Assembly: GCA_028047635.1 (NCBI GenBank) | Contig: JAOFXR010000016.1 | Coordinates: 1-55,097 of the forward strand | Reading direction: 5' to 3' | DNA length: 55,097 nucleotides | DNA from: Verrucomicrobiales bacterium | GTDB taxonomy: Bacteria > Verrucomicrobiota > Verrucomicrobiia > Verrucomicrobiales > DEV007 | In this document: positions 18,623 through 26,989 of the stretch, piece by piece | How positions within the stretch are numbered: the first letter of the stretch is position 1 | How the letters are laid out: each line of letters starts with the position of its first letter | The notes under the pieces: model-generated | Databases searched by the model: none | What the model was told of the DNA's origin: nothing | The model's input: only the letters and a program-made list of their open reading frames with translations | Made by a program: the position numbers and the translations under genes

Positions 18623-19384
18623 CTATCGGTGACATGCTGAACAATCCTGTGGGGGATGAATCTGCCAAGCCTCTTTAAGGTGAGCCCCAATCAATTCACG
18701 GCTCCACTCTTTTCCTTCATCGGCCGCCTTAAGCTCTTCCGCCTTAGCTCCGGTCTTACCGGCGAGCTCTGCGTAAAATTGGTCCTTATCCAAATCCTCC
18801 GCTACCCAGTCCAAATTCGTGATCTGGTCAAGTGGCCGCAGGTTCTCGGCCGGATTGCGGTGACAGTCGAGACACCAAGACATACTAAGAGGCTCCGCAT
18901 GATACACTACGGCCATCTCGTCGACGCGCCCATGGCACTCAACACAGCTCACTCCGCGATTCACATGCACCGAGTGATTGAAGTAGGCGTAGTCAGGGGT
19001 TTTGTGAATCTGAACCCACTTGATTGGTTCACCGGTGTAATTCTCGTAATTTTCATCCATCGCCTGTCGCAAAGGCTCAAGCTTCGGAGAATCGGACTTC
19101 ACCTTACCCGTGCCGTGGCAATTCCAACAGACCTGAGCAGCCGGGATATTCGAGTGAAGCGAATTTTCAACGTGTGTGTGGCAGTAGCGACAGTCCATCC
19201 CCAACTGGCCAGAGTGAAGACTGTGATCAAAAGGAATCGGCTGCTGCGGCATGTAGCCTACGCGGGTGTATTTCGGTGTCCATGAATACCATGCCACAGC
19301 GATAACGCACGTGCCAAGAGCTCCCAGACATACGAGGAGTTTGACCGCAATTAGGTTTGTCCAACGTGGAAAAATGTTGCCCAT
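18623..19384 (-). CDS. actA: Alternative complex III subunit ActA, pentahaem cytochrome c
   Basis: ActA is the multihaem cytochrome c of alternative complex III. The 253-residue protein has an N-terminal helix (about 10-33) and five CxxCH motifs: CRYCH, CWNCH, CVECH, CLDCH and CSACH, the last at the extreme C-terminus. Five haems are the usual number. It starts at the ATG at 19382-19384 and is first in a long minus-strand operon that continues through actF, the cbb3-like module and the A-type oxidase. A perfect TGTGA-N6-TCACA dyad lies 27-52 bases upstream of the start, so a CRP/FNR-family regulator may control the whole respiratory unit. Confidence 0.93.
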   Translation of the reverse strand: MGNIFPRWTNLIAVKLLVCLGALGTCVIAVAWYSWTPKYTRVGYMPQQPIPFDHSLHSGQLGMDCRYCHTHVENSLHSNIPAAQVCWNCHGTGKVKSDSPKLEPLRQAMDENYENYTGEPIKWVQIHKTPDYAYFNHSVHVNRGVSCVECHGRVDEMAVVYHAEPLSMSWCLDCHRNPAENLRPLDQITNLDWVAEDLDKDQFYAELAGKTGAKAEELKAADEGKEWSRELIGAHLKEAWQIHPPQDCSACHR

Positions 19385-19410
19385 CTCGAAGTAAAGATGG
19401 CTCTATTTAA

Positions 19411-19436
19411 TCGCTTGTGAAAAATTTCACAAGCGA
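19411..19436 (-). promoter_or_regulatory. CRP/FNR-type palindrome upstream of actA
   Basis: Two perfect 12-bp arms (TCGCTTGTGAAA and TTTCACAAGCGA) flank a two-base centre. The core reads TGTGA-AAAATT-TCACA (19416-19431), exactly the CRP-type consensus TGTGA-N6-TCACA. It is centred about 40 bases upstream of the actA ATG in the only good promoter space for the ACIII-oxidase operon. A weak candidate promoter (TTGATC, 18 bases, TACAAA) lies just upstream, which would place the dyad downstream of its start site and favour repression; other promoters are possible. A hairpin in the leader RNA is the main alternative. Confidence 0.55.
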
Positions 19437-19547
19437 TTTTTAGGAGAATTTTGTAGATGACACAAAACTTTCCGATCAAGTGCAAAAAAATGAGAAAAGC
19501 GGGGAGGCGCGTCCAAAATCCGGCTCACCGCGAGAGCAATGACCGGG

Positions 19548-19574
19548 GCGACAATTAGCCCCGATGATTGTCGC
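19548..19574 (-). other. Small inverted repeat between vccD and actA
   Basis: GCGACAAT and ATTGTCGC form an 8-bp stem around an 11-base loop, 46-72 bases past the stop of the Verru_Chthon D gene. No T tract follows on the minus strand, so it is at best a weak or Rho-assisted terminator. The rest of 19385-19619 holds the palindrome at 19411-19436 and no gene that I can see. Confidence 0.3.
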
Positions 19575-19619
19575 TCAAATGGCGTTCACCCCGATTCATG
19601 ATCGCGAGAGATCTCCGGA

Positions 19620-20306
19620 CTAATTGCCGGACGCCTGAGGCCTGAACTCCGTTACCTGACCGTTGTATGAGTTCACCTGAAGACACACGAAGTTCGCCGG
19701 GTCACTTTCTGCCAATGCACCCTCTCCCTGAACAAGTGTCAAATACCACGTGTCGTCCTGAGAGGTTCTAAAGGGGAGATCGGTTGATCCATCTGGACGA
19801 AAGCGAAACGCAACGTACGGACAGGGAACCATCGCCCCACCGAGTCCAACAGGCGCATCAGCAACCGATTCGTAAGGAGCGATAAAACCGTATTTACGAT
19901 CGTTCTGATTCCCCGAACTGGCTCCCGTATTGAGAATGGTAGTCCTATCCTCATGAACAGCCACAGGGGTCTTGATCCGAAAGAAAGTACTGACAGGGAC
20001 CATGTCGCCCTCGCGATTGAATTGAAAAAGCTGGTAAGCGCGAAAGCGCTCATCCAACTGAGCCGCTGACTCATCAGCATACCTGAAAAATCGAACTTCA
20101 ACATCAGCACTCTTAGAAACTGCTATTTGCTGAGCATACGTGAACTGATTTCGCAGCACAGTCCCCTCACCTGACAAGGTGCTCGAGGTGAGCAAACTGA
20201 AAAGATTAGGTGCGGCAAAGGCGAGAAGCAAACCTACCACCCCAAGCACGACCATCATTTCGATAAGCGAAAACGCCTTCCGCCCGATATATCTGTCAAT
20301 ATTCAT
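19620..20306 (-). CDS. Verru_Chthon cassette protein D (pseudopilin-like)
   Basis: The 228-residue protein has a type IV prepilin leader: a short basic segment and then the cleavage/methylation site before the hydrophobic helix FSLIEMMVVLGVVGLLLAFA (residues about 12-31), with the Glu5 equivalent present. The C-terminal domain resembles GspH/FimT minor pseudopilins. It is last in a four-gene set with the order, sizes and leaders of the Verru_Chthon A-B-C-D cassette, known from Verrucomicrobium and Chthoniobacter. The prepilin-type leader implies processing by a prepilin peptidase and assembly into a pseudopilus or secretion filament encoded elsewhere. The role of the cassette is not established. 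Confidence 0.85.
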   Translation of the reverse strand: MNIDRYIGRKAFSLIEMMVVLGVVGLLLAFAAPNLFSLLTSSTLSGEGTVLRNQFTYAQQIAVSKSADVEVRFFRYADESAAQLDERFRAYQLFQFNREGDMVPVSTFFRIKTPVAVHEDRTTILNTGASSGNQNDRKYGFIAPYESVADAPVGLGGAMVPCPYVAFRFRPDGSTDLPFRTSQDDTWYLTLVQGEGALAESDPANFVCLQVNSYNGQVTEFRPQASGN

Positions 20307-20324
20307 TCTAGTAAAAGTAAAAGT

Positions 20325-21377
20325 CTAGCTGCCCCATTTTGAGCTTCTCAACATCACAAGAGAACTAAACACCTTATGATTTATCTTTTGATCGTTCAAC
20401 GTCTGCGTGAGCGCTCTAATATCGTCATTATACTGTCTAGTGCTCTTGAAGAGCCCTTGCGTTGCGTCACGGAACTCATTCGGCATAGTCGTCCCATTCT
20501 CAAATCTCACTGCCGAAGCTTCATCAATAGCAATCATGGTAATGCGCAAAAGCGGCGGCACTTGCTGAGAATAGCCCTCGAAAGAAGGATCGGTGCTATT
20601 CGAATCGAATACGTAACTAGGCGCAATATTGCTATAAGTAGCATCCCTTGAGCCCACCGCTGACTCGAGTGCGTCCCGCGGGGAAATCACCAAGGCAATA
20701 ATATTATCTGCCAGAGGGTTTAAATGGGATTCAAAACTTCCCTGCCCAATCGAAAGGCTCTGCTTATACCACTCCGTAAATTCTTGAGGAGAATTGTTGA
20801 TGCGCTCCTCCTTACCGTCCTCAAAAACCTGATTCGATTCCGCGGGAGGCCGGAACTCCATGATCCGAAAACGATAGCGGGGCGGTGAGTTGATAAACGA
20901 AGGGCGATAGAGACGATCACTACCAAAAGAGGCAAAGTAACCACGCCCATTGAAGAGATTGTTGAGATTTCGGTAATCAGTCGAAAACCCTAAGGGAGCC
21001 TGGAAAAAGACAGCATGCCCGACCCCTTGCTGCTCCCCCGTACCATTCATCGTAGCCGCATCAAGGGTAATGAAGTGGAGCTCCGAAGTTTTGAAATAAC
21101 CATCCACAAGTCCGTCATTATCGTCATCGTTCAAATCCCAATAAGTATTCAAACTGGCCTGACCGATGTTTTTGGTGATCAGGTCAAATGCCACCCTGGC
21201 CTCGCGAAACTGGCTGATACGACTCTCCGAATAACGCCAACTCCTTTGGACCTGATCCAGGAGAGCTGTCATCATTAGCATCAAAACCGACAAAATCCCC
21301 ATCGACACCATCAACTCAATCAATGAGAAACCTCTCGATCTGGAGCCCGCCTTCTTTCTTCTGTGTGATAAATTCAT
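20325..21377 (-). CDS. Verru_Chthon cassette protein C (pseudopilin-like)
   Basis: The 350-residue protein has a basic leader (MNLSHRRKKAGSRSRG) before FSLIELMVSMGILSVLMLMM, a class III prepilin signal with cleavage after Gly16 and Glu at +5. The following segment AFDLITKNIGQASLNTYWD is typical of protein C, and DLNDDDNDGLVDGYF is an Asp-rich loop that may bind calcium. It resembles GspJ-type minor pseudopilins in size and layout. It lies five bases after vccB and 18 bases before vccD, in the same operon. It is probably a minor filament component; its substrate or target is unknown. Confidence 0.85.
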   Translation of the reverse strand: MNLSHRRKKAGSRSRGFSLIELMVSMGILSVLMLMMTALLDQVQRSWRYSESRISQFREARVAFDLITKNIGQASLNTYWDLNDDDNDGLVDGYFKTSELHFITLDAATMNGTGEQQGVGHAVFFQAPLGFSTDYRNLNNLFNGRGYFASFGSDRLYRPSFINSPPRYRFRIMEFRPPAESNQVFEDGKEERINNSPQEFTEWYKQSLSIGQGSFESHLNPLADNIIALVISPRDALESAVGSRDATYSNIAPSYVFDSNSTDPSFEGYSQQVPPLLRITMIAIDEASAVRFENGTTMPNEFRDATQGLFKSTRQYNDDIRALTQTLNDQKINHKVFSSLVMLRSSKWGS

Positions 21378-21382
21378 TTTTT

Positions 21383-21994
21383 CTAATTAGAGGTCGCACT
21401 CAGATCCCTGCCCATTTTGACAACTACACTCTGATAGGAGTGTATCACTCTTGCATTTTCATCGGCATCCCAATCGAAGTTAGGATCACTCCCCGCAGCA
21501 GAGGTAATTTCCACGATTACAGGTCGAATGTTACCATTCACATCCATACCGCCAAAAGAGTAGCCCGAGTAATTACTACCACCAACTGATTCAGGCATCT
21601 TCCCGCCTGACAGCCTGGGCACCGAAACCCGGGCAGTGTAGATGTGAGCGAAGCTTCCTCGCCGCCTGTCCTCCATTGCGCCCGCTTGATTCCTACTATC
21701 ACTCATCTCTTCCCCCTGGGAATCATAATAAATCTCCAAGCCGTCATAATAGGTATCAAGAAGGGAATTTCCGGCCGAATCATCAAACGGAGTCAACTGC
21801 AGCTCGTTCAAAACCTGCTGGTGAATACGCGCCTCGATCGCCGTGTCACCAGCCTCGCGCATCGTGTCCATTCCTTGCGGAATCAACCCCATCAATGTTA
21901 CTAGAGCGACCGAGGCAATAGCCATCGCAATGGTCACCTCCACCAGGCTAAACCCCCTGTGACGCTTGCTGCGCGTTGAATAGATATTTTTCAT
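21383..21994 (-). CDS. Verru_Chthon cassette protein B (pseudopilin-like)
   Basis: The 203-residue protein starts at the ATG at 21992-21994; a TTG three codons upstream is possible. The basic leader MKNIYSTRSKRHRG precedes FSLVEVTIAMAIASVALVTL, with Glu5 of the mature prepilin present. The segment GLIPQGMDTMREAGDTAIEA is characteristic of cassette protein B. It resembles GspI-type minor pseudopilins. It starts 22 bases after the vccA stop and ends five bases before vccC. Confidence 0.85.
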   Translation of the reverse strand: MKNIYSTRSKRHRGFSLVEVTIAMAIASVALVTLMGLIPQGMDTMREAGDTAIEARIHQQVLNELQLTPFDDSAGNSLLDTYYDGLEIYYDSQGEEMSDSRNQAGAMEDRRRGSFAHIYTARVSVPRLSGGKMPESVGGSNYSGYSFGGMDVNGNIRPVIVEITSAAGSDPNFDWDADENARVIHSYQSVVVKMGRDLSATSN

Positions 21995-22016
21995 ACGAGT
22001 CAATTTTAATGTCAGA

Positions 22017-25000
22017 TTACGGCGCGAAGCGTCTCGGGTTTACCACCCTGAACTGGTAGAAGCTATCAAGCGATTCTCCCCGGTTATTGACGAAATCAAT
22101 AATCTCATCTGAGTTCGGATCCACAAAGCGCTCCACAATGGAAGAGCCTCGGTATTCGGCCTCGACCGAATCCAACTCCGGCCGCCAATCGCCATATTCA
22201 GCAGCCGTTTCCCGACGAGCCTGCTTAAGCACCTGCGCTCGGAAGTGAACCTTGAACGTGTTGGATTTCGTTGTGACGCGATTTTGAATATTAGTGTAAG
22301 GCCTCTCGCGAGAGTTATCACCAACCAAAGAATGGTCCTGCCAATACTTGCCACTCTCCATCTGCGCAACAGAAGGAGTGTAAGTGCCGATACCGCCACG
22401 GCTTCTGCCACCGCCTCCGTCACCGCTTCCGTCATCGAGGCGAGACGACAAGTCTTCTGGAATCAAATGAATCTCGCAAATCTCCGATGAAGACTTGAAT
22501 GCTTTCTGCCCGTTGTTAAAACGAGTATAGAACTGATCAAGTGTTGGATCGTCCACAATAGTAGCCCGAAGACGCTTGCTCTGCAGTTTTCCGTCATAAG
22601 GAGCATCTCTCCAATGATAGCCACGTCCCCGCCCATGATTATGCTTGTAATCAACGTGCCAAATGTTCGGTACACATAAGAGGAACTCGGAGCGAAAGAC
22701 CCCACGCAAAGCCGTATTTCGCTCGATATGAAGGAATGGAACCAGCTCACAGTTGAGATTTACTTTTCCTCCGGTCGACAGTGGCTCACTGATAGCATAA
22801 GGCTCAACCACTGGCATCCAGAACATATCCATGATCAAATGGTCAGGTGGATTACGCGCTCCGGGGTGGCTGGCAAAACCAGCAGGACCAGTCGTATTGG
22901 GACGGAACAACAAGGTTCTCCACGGAATGTCATTAACGACTCCCGTAGGCAAAGAACCAAACATACCAGGACCCGAAACGATTCGGTTCGGCGAGAAATA
23001 AGCGGGACCGCCACTTTCATGCAACCAATCCCGGTTAAAATAGGGAAACTCGCCGTAATTCCTTCGCTCTTCCCAATGCCCTTGCAGTTCACGCGCATAT
23101 TTAGTTTTTAACGAGTGAGTATTGCCCTCATCAGGCTTGTTGATATAAGGACCATCGATCATCAGGCCTGACCCATTATCATAATCGCCATACAACTGAA
23201 CCTCGCTTGAAAGCTCTACCCCGAAAGGAAGGGGCGCCCTGTTGTTGTAGGGAGCCCTACCCTGGACCTTAGGCAAGTTCGGCAAAATCAAGTATTCGCT
23301 CTCAATAGTAGCACCATCATAGTCATTTCCGACCGCGTTGGTGACAGAGTGCGCCATCGGCTGGTCCCCATAGAGCCGATGACGAGCAAAGACCTCGTCC
23401 GCGCCTACCGTCTTACGAGCTGCCACGATTCGGGCATCGCCATGCTTTAATTCTACTGACTGAACCAAATCAGATCTTGAGAAAGGGCTCGGCCTTGCAT
23501 GGACGCTGATATGCGCAAATCTGCCATTGGCCGCCACGTTGGTCATGCCCTCCTCCTGAATAGAAACCCGTGTTTTCGCTGTGGTTACAGGATTTCCCGG
23601 ATCCATGCCTAGACTGTTCCGCTCAAGGAAAGAGAAAGAATCCTTCGAAAGAATATCAAACTCGTTGTAATACCCCCCGTTCGACCTCGTGTAGTAGTTT
23701 TCACTGCCGTTCCATACCACGGGTGCTTTCTGAGGACCTGTCAAATCGGTAAAGTCAAAGTTCGGCACATTCACCGTTACGGTCTGAACCAACTCGCCTC
23801 CGTCTTCGCCTACATCGCTGTTTTGCGCTTGTGATCCTTCGGAAGCGTCCCCTCCGTGAAAAAACTCAAAGGTGAGGTCCCCCCCCGTAAAGTTTACAGC
23901 CCCTGGATTAAATGCCCCAATTGTTGAACCCGGAGGGCCGGAGGCACCATTAATTTTAAAAGGCACTGTCACGAGATCATACCGATAAGCATTGGCGACG
24001 CGATCTGGATCCCCAACGTTAGCGCGATCCCTATATTTTGAATCAGCAAGGGCCTGGGGAATGCGCTCATACCCCCGATCAAGGTAAGTAAATCGCCCAC
24101 GGCCACCATGGCGACTCGGATTAGATGCCCCCAATCCCAAATAATCGTTCAAAATGGTTCTAGTTACACCCCACGGAGCGTTCAATAAAAACTCATAAGG
24201 CATCAAGCCCCCATAGCGCCTTCCACCCCACGCTGTATCGGTCGCATTAGTTGAAAACACCCAAGAATTCGGAGAAGCGCTCTGAGCAAACCCAATAAAA
24301 GGAACACTAGCACCAAACCCACCGCTTCCACTCGAGGTAAAACGGAAACCTCCATCGATAGAGAGTCTAATTTCCATGTCCGGATTAATCGACCCCCATC
24401 CAATGCTAGGTGTGAACAAATTGAAAAGCAACACAGCTTGAATTAGCTGCTCATTCTGATTCAACCGAGTGTTGCCAGCCATATAGCTAGCAATACTCAA
24501 CGAGCTTCGCCGGAATTTAACTGCACCGGGATCATTAGTCCGCGCCCCGATCGTCCCGCCGCTCAGCGGAACAATGCTCTGAAAGTACTGAGGATCTAGG
24601 TAGGCGAGCTGCCAATTCCAATTCGCGGGTTCAAAAGCAGCCGCATAGCGAACAGGGTCCTGCATTTTCAATTGAGTAAGCCAAGCCGGGTCATTCGCAT
24701 CAGTGTGCCCCGGCTCACCTAAAAGCGGCACACCCGCTGGAATCGGAGGGAAATTCATATAGATAGGCTGGCTCGACGGTTGGACGTCATTCCGCCCACG
24801 ATAACTGCGAGCACCCATGTGCGAAGGCAAAGCGGCATCCCCTGGCTCAGCACAGGAAATCACCTGAACCTGCACTCCCCCGAGACTGTAGAAACGACCA
24901 AATCCTTTCGAGTCTCCGATTTCAATGGGAACTACCTGCCCGTGGCCCTTCATTCCGACTTGCTTGTTCTTCTTATTCCGAGGATTCGTGTAAGTGATGT

Positions 25001-26708
25001 GATCGGCAGTGTTTTCTTCCTGATAAGCCCTTCCAAAATCAGCGCCGTATATCGAGTCATCGTGCAGATTGGTGCAGCGAATGTAGTCAAAAATCTGAGT
25101 CAGAATCTGACGGGACTCATCAGCCCCATATCTGCTACTAAAAGAACCTCCGTATCCGGGAATGTTATCTCCCATCAACCCTTCGAGATAAGCGTAAAGC
25201 TCTCGGTTTCTTGGAATGTTCGCATAATCGGCGGAATTACTATCTGCATCCTTACGCTTAAAAATATACTCATGCCGTGGATACTGTGAGCCCGTTGCCT
25301 GCCCCATCGATGCACAGTAATGAATGAGTCGATCAAATGGAGTCAGGTGAGTTTTGTAATCGCCACTGGTGTATGCCGCATCGTAAATAGGCCAAATAGC
25401 CACCTTGGGAAGATTGAACATATTAGTCTCGGGAGCCCGACTGTTCACCGTAACAAAGAATTTAGCTCGCTCGAGATATTCACTCAACTTATCCGCAGGA
25501 ACCGGATTACCCTCTGCGTCTGGATACTCATGAGGCTCACGATCAGACCGCATCACGACATCATCAAGAGAAGGAAATAGGGGCTCATTATCAGGAACCA
25601 GCCCATTCGCCTCCGACTCAAGCCGTGTATCAATGTAGCGAGTCCCTGACTGCGAACCACCGCCAACAACACGGGGGACGACTCGATAGAGCATTTCCAT
25701 CGCATCCCGATCGTTCACAATATCAAGAATCCCCGGTGCCAGGGCCGGACCGAGGTGAACTGACGCAGGGTGACCCGGATATCGCTGCCATTCTTTTTGA
25801 GCAGGTTGGAATCTACCCATGTCCATATCGATCGCTCCCCCCGCTTTCGGCACATCCCAGGCCAAACCGCCCGCATGGGTATTGATATTTAACTTGGAAG
25901 TCTCATCATCCGCCCAGTATGCAAAGCGTGCCACAATACGATTGGACTCATTTGCGACACCTGAGCCTGAGATCGGGGTAAAAGTGTAGGCCGCTTGACT
26001 GCCACCACTACCGGCCATGACACCGAGCGTCCCATCTTCAAGTTGGTAGATCCACTTGACAGGCATTGCGACGTGTCCGTTGGCGCCCGCTACCGCGGCC
26101 GCCTTATTGCCAAACTCCCCACCATCACTTAGCGTCTTGCCTGAACGCCTGTTGTAACTGAATCCCTCGACTCCCGCGTCATCTTCCCCGATCGCCTTAG
26201 GCCAGGCAGGCTCATCCGCAGCAAGGGGATGCACGATAGGGTAGTAAACTTTCTGCCCCCGGATGATAGGCTCATTTAAATCAACATAATGAGCGGGCAT
26301 CGTAGACCAGTTCCGCGCGTCCGTGAAATCCTCTTGGAATGTATTCCAGTCCTGAGTCTTCATCTCCTCATCGGAATATAATTTAAAAGCAAACTCCTCG
26401 TTATCTCCGGAACCGTTAGTCCATCTCCGAATCGCTCCGGGTTGAGAAGCCCACGCGATTGTCGTTCCTGCGGTAGTAGCCTCACGAATCTGAGCAATCA
26501 CCATATTTACCGCCTGCTCACCAATCTGCTGTGCCTGAACACCATGCGAATAAGTGTTAGATGCCTTATGCTCGCTGGTAGCCAACGAGAAAAATGTCAT
26601 AACAAGAATCGTCGTAAGAGACATCACGGTGAGCACTGTCACCAGCGCGACACCTTTGCGACTCTTCGGCAAAAATCTTCCTGACTTGAGATGTTTAGGG
26701 ATTTTCAT
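22017..26708 (-). CDS. Verru_Chthon cassette protein A
   Basis: The 1563-residue protein starts at the ATG at 26706-26708; a TTG ten codons upstream (26738) is possible. After a basic start (MKIPKHLKSGRFLPKSRKG) comes a single hydrophobic helix (about 20-43) followed by TSEHKASNTYSHGVQAQQIGEQA, the pattern of PilX/GspK-like proteins and of cassette protein A. The long extracytoplasmic part is rich in Asn, Gly and Tyr and has many N-P and R-P turns; a Gly-rich run (DGSGDGGGGRSRGG) lies near residue 1435. It has no catalytic motif that I recognise. It heads the operon with B, C and D. It is probably a large tip or shaft component of a pseudopilus-like structure. Confidence 0.85.
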   Translation of the reverse strand: MKIPKHLKSGRFLPKSRKGVALVTVLTVMSLTTILVMTFFSLATSEHKASNTYSHGVQAQQIGEQAVNMVIAQIREATTAGTTIAWASQPGAIRRWTNGSGDNEEFAFKLYSDEEMKTQDWNTFQEDFTDARNWSTMPAHYVDLNEPIIRGQKVYYPIVHPLAADEPAWPKAIGEDDAGVEGFSYNRRSGKTLSDGGEFGNKAAAVAGANGHVAMPVKWIYQLEDGTLGVMAGSGGSQAAYTFTPISGSGVANESNRIVARFAYWADDETSKLNINTHAGGLAWDVPKAGGAIDMDMGRFQPAQKEWQRYPGHPASVHLGPALAPGILDIVNDRDAMEMLYRVVPRVVGGGSQSGTRYIDTRLESEANGLVPDNEPLFPSLDDVVMRSDREPHEYPDAEGNPVPADKLSEYLERAKFFVTVNSRAPETNMFNLPKVAIWPIYDAAYTSGDYKTHLTPFDRLIHYCASMGQATGSQYPRHEYIFKRKDADSNSADYANIPRNRELYAYLEGLMGDNIPGYGGSFSSRYGADESRQILTQIFDYIRCTNLHDDSIYGADFGRAYQEENTADHITYTNPRNKKNKQVGMKGHGQVVPIEIGDSKGFGRFYSLGGVQVQVISCAEPGDAALPSHMGARSYRGRNDVQPSSQPIYMNFPPIPAGVPLLGEPGHTDANDPAWLTQLKMQDPVRYAAAFEPANWNWQLAYLDPQYFQSIVPLSGGTIGARTNDPGAVKFRRSSLSIASYMAGNTRLNQNEQLIQAVLLFNLFTPSIGWGSINPDMEIRLSIDGGFRFTSSGSGGFGASVPFIGFAQSASPNSWVFSTNATDTAWGGRRYGGLMPYEFLLNAPWGVTRTILNDYLGLGASNPSRHGGRGRFTYLDRGYERIPQALADSKYRDRANVGDPDRVANAYRYDLVTVPFKINGASGPPGSTIGAFNPGAVNFTGGDLTFEFFHGGDASEGSQAQNSDVGEDGGELVQTVTVNVPNFDFTDLTGPQKAPVVWNGSENYYTRSNGGYYNEFDILSKDSFSFLERNSLGMDPGNPVTTAKTRVSIQEEGMTNVAANGRFAHISVHARPSPFSRSDLVQSVELKHGDARIVAARKTVGADEVFARHRLYGDQPMAHSVTNAVGNDYDGATIESEYLILPNLPKVQGRAPYNNRAPLPFGVELSSEVQLYGDYDNGSGLMIDGPYINKPDEGNTHSLKTKYARELQGHWEERRNYGEFPYFNRDWLHESGGPAYFSPNRIVSGPGMFGSLPTGVVNDIPWRTLLFRPNTTGPAGFASHPGARNPPDHLIMDMFWMPVVEPYAISEPLSTGGKVNLNCELVPFLHIERNTALRGVFRSEFLLCVPNIWHVDYKHNHGRGRGYHWRDAPYDGKLQSKRLRATIVDDPTLDQFYTRFNNGQKAFKSSSEICEIHLIPEDLSSRLDDGSGDGGGGRSRGGIGTYTPSVAQMESGKYWQDHSLVGDNSRERPYTNIQNRVTTKSNTFKVHFRAQVLKQARRETAAEYGDWRPELDSVEAEYRGSSIVERFVDPNSDEIIDFVNNRGESLDSFYQFRVVNPRRFAP

Positions 26709-26777
26709 TGGGATGGAGAATTGTAATTTAAAAGACAACCGAAACCCTTAGCCTTCCAAAGCCGGTCGATTTCATGT

Positions 26778-26877
26778 TTTACAATGTAAATCCTAAAGAA
26801 ATACAAAAGCTTTACAAGCCTATTTTGCATTTTTGGCCAATTATTTGACCATACTATGTATTTACACCGTATTTACA
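26778..26877 (-). promoter_or_regulatory. Cluster of TTTACA boxes upstream of the Verru_Chthon operon
   Basis: The 281-base gap 26709-26989 holds no gene. It contains TTTACAATGTAAA, an inverted pair at 26778-26790, a single TTTACA at 26811, and two direct copies of GTATTTACA at 26858-26866 and 26869-26877. The two direct copies are 11 bases apart, about one helical turn. This lies 70-170 bases upstream of the vccA ATG, and the AT-rich sequence suits a promoter with repeated operator sites. No regulator can be named, and chance is not excluded in AT-rich DNA. Confidence 0.35.
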
Positions 26878-26952
26878 GGGCTCTGAGCAACTCTGTAGCG
26901 CGAAAGGAAACCAAGTTTTTGGATTTCCGACAAGAAAAAAGCGATAATTCGA

Positions 26953-26971
26953 GCAAATCTTAAAGATTTGC
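26953..26971 (-). terminator. Stem-loop downstream of aroA
   Basis: A 19-base near-perfect inverted repeat (GCAAATCTT and AAGATTTGC around one base) lies 19 bases beyond the aroA stop on the minus strand. Six T residues follow about 12 bases later. The spacing is longer than in a textbook terminator, so it may be a weak or bipartite one. Confidence 0.35.
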
Positions 26972-26989
26972 AGCTCTTTCCTAAAAAAA

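Noticed and set aside
19411-19441. The perfect dyad before actA as a plus-strand terminator (five T follow it on that strand)
   Set aside because: No plus-strand gene ends here. On the minus strand the repeat lacks a following T run, so an operator reading fits better.
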